From: Chloroflexota bacterium
GTDB taxonomy: Bacteria > Chloroflexota > Dormibacteria > Dormibacterales > Dormibacteraceae
Direction of reading: 5' to 3'
NCBI GenBank assembly: GCA_005879675.1
Contig: VBJE01000274.1
Span: forward strand, 1 to 8,230
DNA length: 8,230 nt
In this document: positions 1 through 5,296 of the stretch, piece after piece
Layout: each line of letters begins with the position of its first letter
Position numbering within the stretch: position 1 is the first letter of the stretch
Notes under the pieces: generated by a model
The model's input: only the letters and a program-made list of their open reading frames with translations
What the model was told of the DNA's origin: nothing
Databases searched by the model: none
Position numbers and translations under genes: made by a program

Positions 1-1
1 C

Positions 2-421
2 ACCCTCGGCGGTTTCGACACTCACTACACAGAGCTCAGCCGCCATGACGACCTGATGGGCTATCTCGACTCGGCCGTCTCCGCCTTCTACCAGGACCTG
101 GCGGCGCACCACATGGCGGACAAGGTCCTGATCGCCACGTGGTCGGAGTTTGGCCGCCGGCCGAAAGAGAACGCCAGCGGCGGCACCGACCACGGCGCAG
201 CCGCGCCCCTGCTCCTGATCGGGGACCCGGTGAAAGGCGGCCTGTATGGCGCCGAGCCCAGCCTCACGAAGCTGGACGACACGGGCAATCTCGAGCATGC
301 GGTCGACTTCCGCTCCGTCTACCAGGAGATCCTCAGCGGTCACCTCGGAGCCGACGCGGCAACAATCCTCGGCGCGTCATTCGACCGCGTGCCGTTCCTC
401 GCCTCGCCTGTGGCCGTCTGA
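2..421 (+). CDS. DUF1501 family protein, C-terminal part (5' end outside window)
   Basis: The frame is open from the first complete codon at position 2 and ends with TGA at 419-421, giving 139 residues; the start lies upstream of the window. The segment contains the pattern characteristic of DUF1501 proteins: a GGFDTH motif near the beginning, then TWSEFGRRPKENASGGTDHG (about residues 48-67) and a GGLYG turn soon after. DUF1501 proteins belong to the alkaline-phosphatase/sulfatase-like fold group and are usually exported, often by the Tat route. Their substrate is not established, so no reaction is assigned. In many bacteria they are encoded beside a DUF1800 protein, which could lie upstream here (inference). 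The next gene starts 4 bases after the stop, so this is probably an early member of a short operon with the two following membrane genes. The family call is firm; the function is unknown. Confidence 0.88.
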   Translation, partial: TLGGFDTHYTELSRHDDLMGYLDSAVSAFYQDLAAHHMADKVLIATWSEFGRRPKENASGGTDHGAAAPLLLIGDPVKGGLYGAEPSLTKLDDTGNLEHAVDFRSVYQEILSGHLGADAATILGASFDRVPFLASPVAV

Positions 422-425
422 GCCG

Positions 426-656
426 ATGCGGCCGCTGCTCCTGAAGGTCGTGGCGACGGCGCTGACCCTGGGCACTACGGTCGCCTCCGCGGTGTACGTC
501 AACGCCCATCTCAAGAACCCGGCCGCGCCGCTGCAGCCGGCCGTGCTGACCGCGCGCGACGCCTCCGGCTCGTCGATGCTGGGAGGGGCCATCGTGGTCG
601 GGCCGTCGGTGCAGCCGACCGATTCGCCACCGCTCACCTCGACGTACGCGTCATGA
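426..656 (+). CDS. Small hypothetical secreted or membrane-anchored protein (76 aa)
   Basis: The ATG at 426 lies 4 bases after the upstream stop, and the TGA at 654-656 overlaps the next ATG (653) in an ATGA, which supports a real, translationally coupled gene. Residues about 4-25 (LLLKVVATALTLGTTVASAV) form a hydrophobic segment after a short basic start, fitting an uncleaved anchor or a signal peptide. The remaining roughly 50 residues are rich in Ala, Pro, Ser, Thr and Gly with no recognisable fold, as in an exported flexible tail. It has no Cys, so it is neither a lipoprotein nor a c-type cytochrome. I do not recognise a family. Its position between a DUF1501 gene and a haem-membrane gene suggests an accessory role in the same envelope process, but that is inference. 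An in-frame ATG lies upstream at 246, but it is inside the preceding gene and is unlikely to be used. Confidence 0.6.
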   Translation: MRPLLLKVVATALTLGTTVASAVYVNAHLKNPAAPLQPAVLTARDASGSSMLGGAIVVGPSVQPTDSPPLTSTYAS

Positions 657-1189
657 CGGCTGACCAGTTCTACTGGCTGCTCGCGCGGGTCGCCGGGCTG
701 AGCTCGTACGCCGCGTTGGCGATCGCCCTGCTGACGGGGATCGCAATGCGGACCGCAGTCCTCGACTGGCTCGGCAGCAACCGCGCGGTGCGTTCGCTGC
801 ACGAGTACACGACGGTCCTGTGGCTCCCCCTAGGCGCTCTGCACGTGGTGTCGCTGCTGCTCGACTCGACCGCTCGGATTGGCGTCGTCGACGTCGTGCT
901 GCCGTTTCACGCGAGCTATGGGGCGCTTGCCATCGGCCTCGGGGCGCTGTCGCTCGACGTCCTCGTCGCGGTCACGATCGCGGCTTACTTGAAGCGGCGG
1001 ATGCGCAAGGACGTGTGGCTGTGGATCCACCGCCTCGCGTATGCGGCATTCGCGCTCCTCTTTCTGCATGCGGTGCTGAGCGGCACCGACTTCAGCGACC
1101 CGGCGGTCTCAGCCATCACCTGGGGCACCGCGGCCGGACTCTTGACCCTCGGCCTTGCGCGACTCCTCGGCGGGCGCCTGCCGGCCTGA
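653..1189 (+). CDS. Ferric-reductase-like transmembrane haem protein (178 aa)
   Basis: This is a five-helix integral membrane protein with approximate helices at residues 9-31, 51-71, 88-112, 124-143 and 150-172. It carries two histidine pairs with the spacing typical of the ferric reductase / NADPH oxidase / YedZ membrane domain: H50 with H64 in helix 2, and H126 with H139 in helix 4. A further H86 begins helix 3. Such a domain normally holds two b-type haems and moves electrons across the membrane. There is no FAD- or NAD-binding domain: the protein stops after helix 5. Electrons must therefore come from or go to a separate partner, as in MsrQ/YedZ-type proteins. The start overlaps the previous stop (ATGA), and no Shine-Dalgarno is obvious, which fits coupling. 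It is the last + strand gene before a convergent gap. The family assignment is good; the partner and substrate are unknown. Confidence 0.85.
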   Translation: MTADQFYWLLARVAGLSSYAALAIALLTGIAMRTAVLDWLGSNRAVRSLHEYTTVLWLPLGALHVVSLLLDSTARIGVVDVVLPFHASYGALAIGLGALSLDVLVAVTIAAYLKRRMRKDVWLWIHRLAYAAFALLFLHAVLSGTDFSDPAVSAITWGTAAGLLTLGLARLLGGRLPA

Positions 1190-1268
1190 AGAACCGACCC
1201 TCCGCGGGCCCACCCTCCTCCCGCCGGTGCCCACCCCCAACCGACGCGCCTGACGCGAACTGAACCAG

Positions 1269-1294
1269 AAAAAATCGCCGGCCGGAACCCAGCC
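1269..1294 (-). terminator. Probable rho-independent terminator of the PrsW unit
   Basis: On the - strand, two bases after the PrsW stop, the sequence reads GGCTGG-GTT-CCGGCC (1294-1280). This can form a 6-bp stem with one G-T pair. It is followed by GGCGA and then six T (1274-1269). The five-base gap between stem and T-tract is longer than ideal, so the call is moderate. The convergent gap 1190-1296 contains nothing else I can support. Confidence 0.45.
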
Positions 1295-1296
1295 TG

Positions 1297-2679
1297 TTAA
1301 GCGGCCGTCACCCAGTGCCGCAGCTGGATCACCCGCCGCCGCAGCTGGTCCTCCGCTTCGAGCGGCGTGTCGATCTCCTTGCGCTCGCGGTGCCAGCGCT
1401 CCATCGCCAGGTCGAGCTGCGCTGTCTGCAGCCGCGAGACCTTGAGGTAGCCGGGCAGGCCGGCGCGGTTGAAGGCCTGGATCCGCTGCCGCAGCCGCTG
1501 CCAGGGACTGGCCAGGATGGGGACCTCCTCGGGCAGGATCGCGCCGTGGCCGGTCGCCGCCTCCTTCCGCAGCTGGTCGACGAGGTTCTGCCCCTCGTAA
1601 CGAATCCCGAACAGCAGGAGGGCGATGATCCCGGCCGTGAACGGCCCGGTCATGATCAGCGTCCGCAGGTGGATCGCCACCAGCGCGAACAGCGTGTTGG
1701 GGATGGGGAACAGGTTCACCCACGCGTCCCACGAGAAATGCCCGGCGATGGCGACCACGAAGCCGGCGACGATCGCCAGGATCTTCTGCCGCCTCCCTCG
1801 AAGCTGGCGGGCGATGCCGATCCCGGCGCCGATGTACGCGGTGTAGGTCGCGTGGCCGAAGAAGAGCCCCAGCACCTGCCGTCCATACCACTGGATCCCC
1901 GCGGCGATGTCTCCGTTGCCCTCGGGCTGAAAGATCGAGTAGAGGTTGGTCATGTAGCTGACCGATTCCATGAAGTTGAACCCCAGCCCGACGGCCGCGC
2001 CGTAGACGATGCCGTCGACGACGTCGTCGAACTCGTTGCGCATGACCAGGAAGAGAAGGAGGACCGCCAGGCCCTTGGCGAGCTCTTCGAGGATGCCGGC
2101 CATGAACGCCAACGACGTGTCGAGGCCGGGGCCAGGGACCAGGGCTCGCTGCGCCGACAGCTCCCAAACCGTCTCGCCCCACACGACCAGGCTCGTGGCC
2201 ACGATCGCGCCCCACGCCGCCGCCACGAGGACAAGCCGCCACGGCTCTTTGTGGTTGCGGTCCATCCGGCGCACGACGAAAAGCCCGAACGCGGTCGTCG
2301 GTAGGCACGCCAGGGCGCAGATCGCGGCCACGCCCGGGCCCGCCGATTGCGTGTACAGGAAGACGTCGATGACCAGGAGCCAGAGCAGGACGCCGAGTCC
2401 GATCAAGACCCCGGCGCGGATGAGGTGATTGCGCCGCGTTGCGCGGTCGCGGTTGAACGCGCGCACCAGGATGTAGGTGCCGAGCGTGATCGAGGCCACC
2501 GCCAGCAAGCCGTACAGCGACGCGCGGCCGGGGATCGTGTCGAGGAAGACATAGTTGAGGATCGAGCTCGCGACCAGGGCCATCACCACCAGCGCCGCGA
2601 CCGCCAGGGCGATGCCATAGCGCCGCGGCCGGAGGGCGGACTCGGGGTCCGCCGCGGGCGGCGTCGTGGTGTGGATCAC
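1297..2679 (-). CDS. PrsW family intramembrane metalloprotease (460 aa)
   Basis: This is a multi-pass membrane protein with about ten hydrophobic segments between residues 22 and 360. The PrsW signature is present: EELAKG at 198-203 (E198, E199, K202), the FNFMESVSYM motif at 234-243 (E238), a conserved His in GHATYTAYIG (H276) and a second in GHFSWDAW (H314). These are the expected metal-binding and catalytic residues of this family, related to CPBP/Abi proteases. The best-known member cleaves a membrane-bound anti-sigma factor (RsiW) in Bacillus. Here the substrate is unknown. A charged, probably cytoplasmic tail of about 100 residues (361-460) follows the core. The start is GTG (2679-2677), and its GTGA overlaps the stop of the upstream single-pass membrane gene, so the two are likely co-translated. 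The gene ends at TAA, directly followed by a likely terminator. Codon use looks like that of its neighbours. Confidence 0.9.
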   Translation of the reverse strand: MIHTTTPPAADPESALRPRRYGIALAVAALVVMALVASSILNYVFLDTIPGRASLYGLLAVASITLGTYILVRAFNRDRATRRNHLIRAGVLIGLGVLLWLLVIDVFLYTQSAGPGVAAICALACLPTTAFGLFVVRRMDRNHKEPWRLVLVAAAWGAIVATSLVVWGETVWELSAQRALVPGPGLDTSLAFMAGILEELAKGLAVLLLFLVMRNEFDDVVDGIVYGAAVGLGFNFMESVSYMTNLYSIFQPEGNGDIAAGIQWYGRQVLGLFFGHATYTAYIGAGIGIARQLRGRRQKILAIVAGFVVAIAGHFSWDAWVNLFPIPNTLFALVAIHLRTLIMTGPFTAGIIALLLFGIRYEGQNLVDQLRKEAATGHGAILPEEVPILASPWQRLRQRIQAFNRAGLPGYLKVSRLQTAQLDLAMERWHRERKEIDTPLEAEDQLRRRVIQLRHWVTAA

Positions 2680-3167
2680 GAGCGATCCACCAGGACGAGG
2701 CGCCGCCCCAGGACCTCCACCGGCACCCCGTCCTGCAAGCGCTCGACCACGAATGTGTAACGACCGGGCAGGACCAACGTCGAGCCTTGAGGCACCTCGA
2801 CCGGGATGGTGCTTTCGCTGGCGAGGTCGGTGGAATGTCCCGGTCCGACGTGGCCTCGCATCGACCCGAAGGTGTCGTACCAGCGCGCGTCGACGATGAG
2901 GTTCGAGGGCACTGAGGGCCAGTCGACCACCGCCGCGAAGACCTCGCTGCGCGCGAACTCCGAGCGGTCCGGGCCGACCGTCTGATGCGTCTGCGGGTCG
3001 TACTTGAAGACGCCGGCGATGTGTGCTTTGACTCCGGTCTCCTGGCCGGGCCGCTCGAAGTACACGAACTGGAGAAGGCCGACGCTCAGGATGACGACCC
3101 CAACGGTCGCGAACAGGAGCAGCGTCCGGTAGAGGGTTCGCAGCTGGTCGTAGGTGGCGGCGCTCAA
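2676..3167 (-). CDS. Single-pass membrane protein with extracytoplasmic beta-rich domain (163 aa)
   Basis: I do not recognise a named family. A short N-terminal stretch is followed by one strong transmembrane helix at about residues 13-36 (LLLFATVGVVILSVGLLQFV). The remaining roughly 125 residues are polar with alternating hydrophobics and contain motifs common in beta-sandwich domains, such as VVDWPSVPSN (80-89) and LPGRYTFVVERLQDG (133-147). The expected topology is N-in, C-out (inference from the lack of Arg/Lys after the helix). The start is a TTG at 3167; an in-frame stop lies three codons upstream (3176-3174) and the first in-frame GTG falls inside the helix, so TTG is the only reasonable choice. 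No convincing Shine-Dalgarno precedes it. It ends in TGA overlapping the GTG of the PrsW gene. The pairing suggests it may be a partner, chaperone or substrate of that protease. Confidence 0.75.
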   Translation of the reverse strand: MSAATYDQLRTLYRTLLLFATVGVVILSVGLLQFVYFERPGQETGVKAHIAGVFKYDPQTHQTVGPDRSEFARSEVFAAVVDWPSVPSNLIVDARWYDTFGSMRGHVGPGHSTDLASESTIPVEVPQGSTLVLPGRYTFVVERLQDGVPVEVLGRRLVLVDRS

Positions 3168-3210
3168 GTTCGCTCAGTCGAATGGATTTGCCGGCGCGTT
3201 GTCAAGGACG

Positions 3211-3219
3211 AAGGGGGTG
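3211..3219 (+). promoter_or_regulatory. Ribosome binding site that fixes the start at 3227
   Basis: The purine-rich AAGGGGGTG lies 7 bases upstream of the ATG at 3227. An alternative in-frame ATG at 3182 has no such site and would add 15 residues unlike the start of related proteins. The 58-base divergent gap 3168-3226 shows no clear -10/-35 pair. Confidence 0.6.
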
Positions 3220-3226
3220 TGATCAC

Positions 3227-3553
3227 ATGCCACAACGCGCGTGGAGCGACAAAAGGGAGCGCCAGTACGAGCACATCAAGGAAGGGTTGGTCGATCGCGG
3301 CACCGGTGAGGACAAGGCCGAGGAGATCGCCGCCCGGACGGTGAACAAGGAGCGGGCGCGGCACGGCGAGACGATGGAAGCCAGCCGGACCTCGATCCGC
3401 GACATCTCGTCTGGGCGACGGGGCGGCTTGCGGTCACACCACGGGTCTGGCGGCAGGACGTACGACCAGCTGCGCAACGAGGCGAAGCAGCGCGGGATCA
3501 AGGGCCGCTCGCGCATGAACAAGGCAGAGCTGGAGGAAGTGCTCAGCCGCTAG
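3227..3553 (+). CDS. Rho-N/SAP-like small basic protein ('plasmid stabilization protein' type, 108 aa)
   Basis: The protein is highly charged and Cys-free. Residues 1-48 form a Lys/Arg/Glu-rich helical segment with SDKRERQYEHIKEGL and AEEIAARTVNKERAR. A glycine/serine linker (SSGRRGGLRSH) follows. The last 31 residues (TYDQLRNEAKQRGIKGRSR and on to the end) match the short helix-extended-helix pattern of the Rho termination factor N-terminal domain / SAP-like nucleic-acid binding motif. This architecture recurs in Actinomycetota, Chloroflexota and Proteobacteria as small proteins often labelled 'plasmid stabilization protein'. That label rests on homology naming, not a known toxin-antitoxin role, and there is no toxin partner here. 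A DNA- or RNA-binding or stress role is plausible but unproven. It stands alone, divergent from the membrane-protein/PrsW pair. The start is chosen at 3227 because of the ribosome binding site. Confidence 0.82.
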   Translation: MPQRAWSDKRERQYEHIKEGLVDRGTGEDKAEEIAARTVNKERARHGETMEASRTSIRDISSGRRGGLRSHHGSGGRTYDQLRNEAKQRGIKGRSRMNKAELEEVLSR

Positions 3554-3733
3554 CCGACGGAGGTCTCAAGAGCCGCGTCGCAAGTCTTGACGACCTACAG
3601 ACTCGGCTCGCGCCATGGGTTGGCTGGGGCCGGGCCGCTGGCATCCCATTCTGGATTGCGTACGCGATGACGATCGTTCCACTTGCGATGGCAAGCTGGC
3701 TTTGGTTCCAAATCCTTGAGTGGTAGTTGGCGC
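3554..3733. other. Gene-free stretch with a start-less hydrophobic frame
   Basis: No conventional gene is visible. On the + strand, the frame ending at TAG 3724-3726 is open through the whole stretch. It reads as a basic/amphipathic part and then a hydrophobic segment (IPFWIAYAMTIVPLAMASWL) ending in WFQILEW. No ATG, GTG or TTG opens it before an ATG at 3667 inside the hydrophobic part. A GGAGG at 3559-3563 sits upstream but has no start codon at the right distance. Third codon positions are less GC-biased than in neighbouring genes. It may be a decayed small membrane protein gene or chance. I see no terminator for the 3227-3553 gene here. Confidence 0.3.
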
Positions 3734-3819
3734 TGGTGCGGCGGAGAGGAGTTGAACCTCCACGACCTTGCGGTCACTAGCTCCTGAAACTAGCGCGTCT
3801 GCCATTCCGCCACCGCCGC
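3734..3819 (-). tRNA. tRNA-Leu (anticodon CAG), CCA end encoded
   Basis: Read on the - strand, the acceptor GCGGCGG (3819-3813) pairs with CCGCCGC (3744-3738), followed by discriminator A (3737) and an encoded CCA (3736-3734). The anticodon arm CTAGT-TTCAGGA-GCTAG has loop TTCAGGA, giving anticodon CAG, which reads CTG leucine codons. A long variable arm with stem GACC-GCAA-GGTC marks it as a class II tRNA. The T arm is GGAGG-TTCAACT-CCTCT with a G-T closing pair. The D arm contains the usual GG. All parts fit an intact tRNA of 83 nt plus CCA. CTG is a very common codon in the surrounding genes. Confidence 0.95.
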
Positions 3820-3836
3820 TCGCGAGGCGAAAAGTG

Positions 3837-3842
3837 AGTATA
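3837..3842 (-). promoter_or_regulatory. Likely -10 element (TATACT) for tRNA-Leu
   Basis: On the - strand TATACT occurs about 17 bases upstream of the mature tRNA 5' end (3819). Initiation about 6-7 bases after it would leave a leader of roughly ten bases, normal for a tRNA. A -35 hexamer at the usual distance is poor (GGTAAG), so only the -10 is supported. Confidence 0.45.
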
Positions 3843-3865
3843 CCCAGCCCTCTTTTCGGCTTACC

Positions 3866-3927
3866 GCGAGCGCCGGCCGTCGCGGGTTTCAGAGCCGGTT
3901 CAAACGCGCGAGCGCCGGCAGTCGCGG
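3866..3927. repeat. Pair of 20-nt direct repeats spaced 42 nt apart
   Basis: GCGAGCGCCGGCCGTCGCGG at 3866-3885 recurs at 3908-3927 with one change (C to A at position 13). The start-to-start distance is 42 nt. They lie between the tRNA promoter and the downstream 42-nt repeats, in sequence with no supported gene. Function is unknown. Confidence 0.6.
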
Positions 3928-3971
3928 CGAAGCAGGTCGCCGCACTCGGCCTATTCGACGGGTTTGGGTCC

Positions 3972-3995
3972 AAAAACGTCCATCGGAGTGATGGA
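3972..3995 (-). terminator. Terminator-like hairpin 2 after the ATPase gene
   Basis: On the - strand TCCATC-ACTCC-GATGGA forms a perfect 6-bp stem with a 5-base loop. CG and then TTTTT (3976-3972) follow. It lies in the second copy of the 42-nt repeat, about 40 bases further from the stop, and would separate the ATPase transcript from the tRNA-Leu gene on the same strand. Confidence 0.5.
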
Positions 3996-4013
3996 TTAGA
4001 CGGTTTTGGATCG

Positions 4014-4032
4014 AAAAACGCCGAATCGAGCG
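4014..4032 (-). terminator. Terminator-like hairpin 1 after the ATPase stop
   Basis: One base after the TGA, the - strand reads CGCTCGATTCGGCG directly followed by TTTTT (4018-4014). CGC(T)CG can pair with CGGCG around an ATT loop, a 5-bp stem with one bulged T. The stem is short but the T-tract is adjacent. Confidence 0.45.
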
Positions 4033-4033
4033 A

Positions 4034-5296
4034 TCAGGACGCGACGAACAGCGTGTTCCAGGCCGCCTCGACCAGCTCGGCCGTGAGCTGAGGCCTCACC
4101 CCACGCGCTGACGACACGTCCACCAGGCGCTCCAGCAGGTCTCGCGGGTGGTTGCCGCGCAGCGGCCGGCCGCCGTACAGGGACTGGATCATCTCCAGCG
4201 CCTGCGGCGCCGGCGGGATCGTCAGCCGGTCGCGCTCGCGCTCGAAGATGCGGCACCACATCTCCCACGTCGGGTCCGGCATCAGCACCTTGTACGCGAG
4301 CCGGCGCAGGTATGCCTCATCCAGCAGCTCGGCCGGCTTGAGGTTGGTCGACAGCGCAAGCTGTGCGCGGAAGGGGATCTCGACCTTGCGACCGGTGGCG
4401 GTCAGGTTCAGAAAGTCCGTGTCCTGCTCCAGCGGCACCAGGAGGCGGTCGAGGATCTGCTTGGGCGAGACCCGCTGGCGGCCGAGGTCGTCGATCAGGA
4501 GCACGCCGCCGTTCGCCTTCACCTGCAAAGGCGCGCCGTACACTCGGCTGCCGTCCTCCCATGTCGGGTCGAACATCTCGAGCTGGAACTCTCCACCCAC
4601 CTGCACCAACGGCCGGGCCACGCGACGCCACCTGCGGTCGGCCGGCTGGTTGGGCTCCAGGCGGTGGACGGCGCCGTCGAAGATCGTCATGACCTCGCCG
4701 CCGCCAACATCCAGGCCGACGGGCAGGAGCACAGGTCCGCCGAGCAGCGAGGAGATGCGACGCGCGAGCGTCGTCTTGCCGTTGCCAGGCGCTCCATAGA
4801 TAAAGATCGACGAACGCGAGTTGACCGCCGCGCGCACCGCTTCCATCACGCCCGGCGCGAGCTCGATGCCACTCAGCGCAAGGCTCACCTTCACCAGGTC
4901 GAGCGTCCCCGGCTTGGCCGCCTCGGCGAGCACCGCCTTGTACTCCTGCATCGACACCGGCGCCGGGCCGAGGTAGCGCGTGCTCGAATCGCCGATCTGG
5001 TCGCTGCGCGTGCGGCCCTGCTTGGTGATCGCGTAGGCCATCCTCTCCGGCAGTGGGCGGCCGAGCCAGGGTCCCTGCTCCTGGGCGAGCCCCAGAGCGT
5101 CGAGGAGGTTGGTGCCGGTAAGCGCCTTCAGGATCGGGTCGATCGCGCTGAACGGCAGCGCGAGCGCCTCGGCGACCTCGTACCCCGTGACCCGGGTCGC
5201 GGACGCGGCGATGCGCAGGACCATGCCTTCGATCAACGTGCGGTTGATCTCCGGCGGTGGCGGCGGCTCGATCTGCCGGCTGTTGGTCGACGGCAC
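4034..5296 (-). CDS. Winged-helix / AAA+ ATPase (420 aa if started at GTG 5296)
   Basis: This is the C-terminal part of the 896-codon frame, described as a gene in its own right. Numbering is from GTG 5296: after a Pro-rich stretch (EPPPPPE), residues about 20-105 resemble a winged-helix domain (AEALALPFSAIDPILKALTG, AITKQGR). The P-loop ATPase has Walker A GAPGNGKTT (168-176), Walker B VLLIDD (265-270), a sensor-1 Asn in ALSTN (314-318) and candidate Arg fingers R331/R332. A helical lid follows to residue 420. It resembles MoxR-like or other regulatory AAA+ proteins, but no specific named family is claimed. It probably acts in the cytoplasm, possibly remodelling a complex under kinase control (inference). 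No Shine-Dalgarno precedes GTG 5296 or ATG 5224, so it may be the C-terminal domain of a fusion or translated by coupling. It is followed by tandem terminator-like hairpins. Confidence 0.7.
   Translation of the reverse strand: MPSTNSRQIEPPPPPEINRTLIEGMVLRIAASATRVTGYEVAEALALPFSAIDPILKALTGTNLLDALGLAQEQGPWLGRPLPERMAYAITKQGRTRSDQIGDSSTRYLGPAPVSMQEYKAVLAEAAKPGTLDLVKVSLALSGIELAPGVMEAVRAAVNSRSSIFIYGAPGNGKTTLARRISSLLGGPVLLPVGLDVGGGEVMTIFDGAVHRLEPNQPADRRWRRVARPLVQVGGEFQLEMFDPTWEDGSRVYGAPLQVKANGGVLLIDDLGRQRVSPKQILDRLLVPLEQDTDFLNLTATGRKVEIPFRAQLALSTNLKPAELLDEAYLRRLAYKVLMPDPTWEMWCRIFERERDRLTIPPAPQALEMIQSLYGGRPLRGNHPRDLLERLVDVSSARGVRPQLTAELVEAAWNTLFVAS

Larger units (their letters stand above)
3957..4040. 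repeat. Two imperfect tandem 42-nt repeats at the 3' end of the ATPase gene
   Basis: Units begin at 3957 and 3999. They share GACGG-TTTGG-TC-AAAAACG and then more loosely C-A-GAG-GAT; about 27 of the first 36 positions are identical. The second unit runs across the ATPase stop codon (4036-4034). Read on the - strand, each unit contains a possible hairpin followed by five T, so the duplication has doubled a terminator-like element. Confidence 0.65.

Noticed and set aside
1315..2304. Open frame of 329 codons on the + strand opposite the PrsW gene
   Set aside because: It is antisense to a well-supported gene, composed mostly of charged low-complexity text and lacking any domain.
1109..2308. Open frame of 399 codons on the - strand overlapping the PrsW gene
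   Set aside because: It is a different frame of the same strand, rich in Arg, Pro, Gly and Ala. The PrsW frame carries membrane helices and all signature residues.
3227..3553. Toxin-antitoxin module implied by the 'plasmid stabilization' name
   Set aside because: No toxin gene is adjacent. The protein has a Rho-N/SAP-like tail rather than a ParE/RelE-type fold, so the name is a database label only.
3566..3973. Open frame on the - strand spanning the tRNA region
   Set aside because: It runs through the whole intact tRNA-Leu gene, which explains the sequence better.
3866..4040. CRISPR-like array because of repeated units with regular 42-nt spacing
   Set aside because: There are only two copies of each of two different repeats, no conserved repeat with unique spacers, and no cas genes in the window.
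3768..4091. Possible repetitive small protein on the + strand containing DGFGSKN twice
   Set aside because: The frame starts inside the tRNA-Leu antisense strand, and the peptide repeat is just the 42-nt DNA repeat being translated. It has no ribosome binding site.
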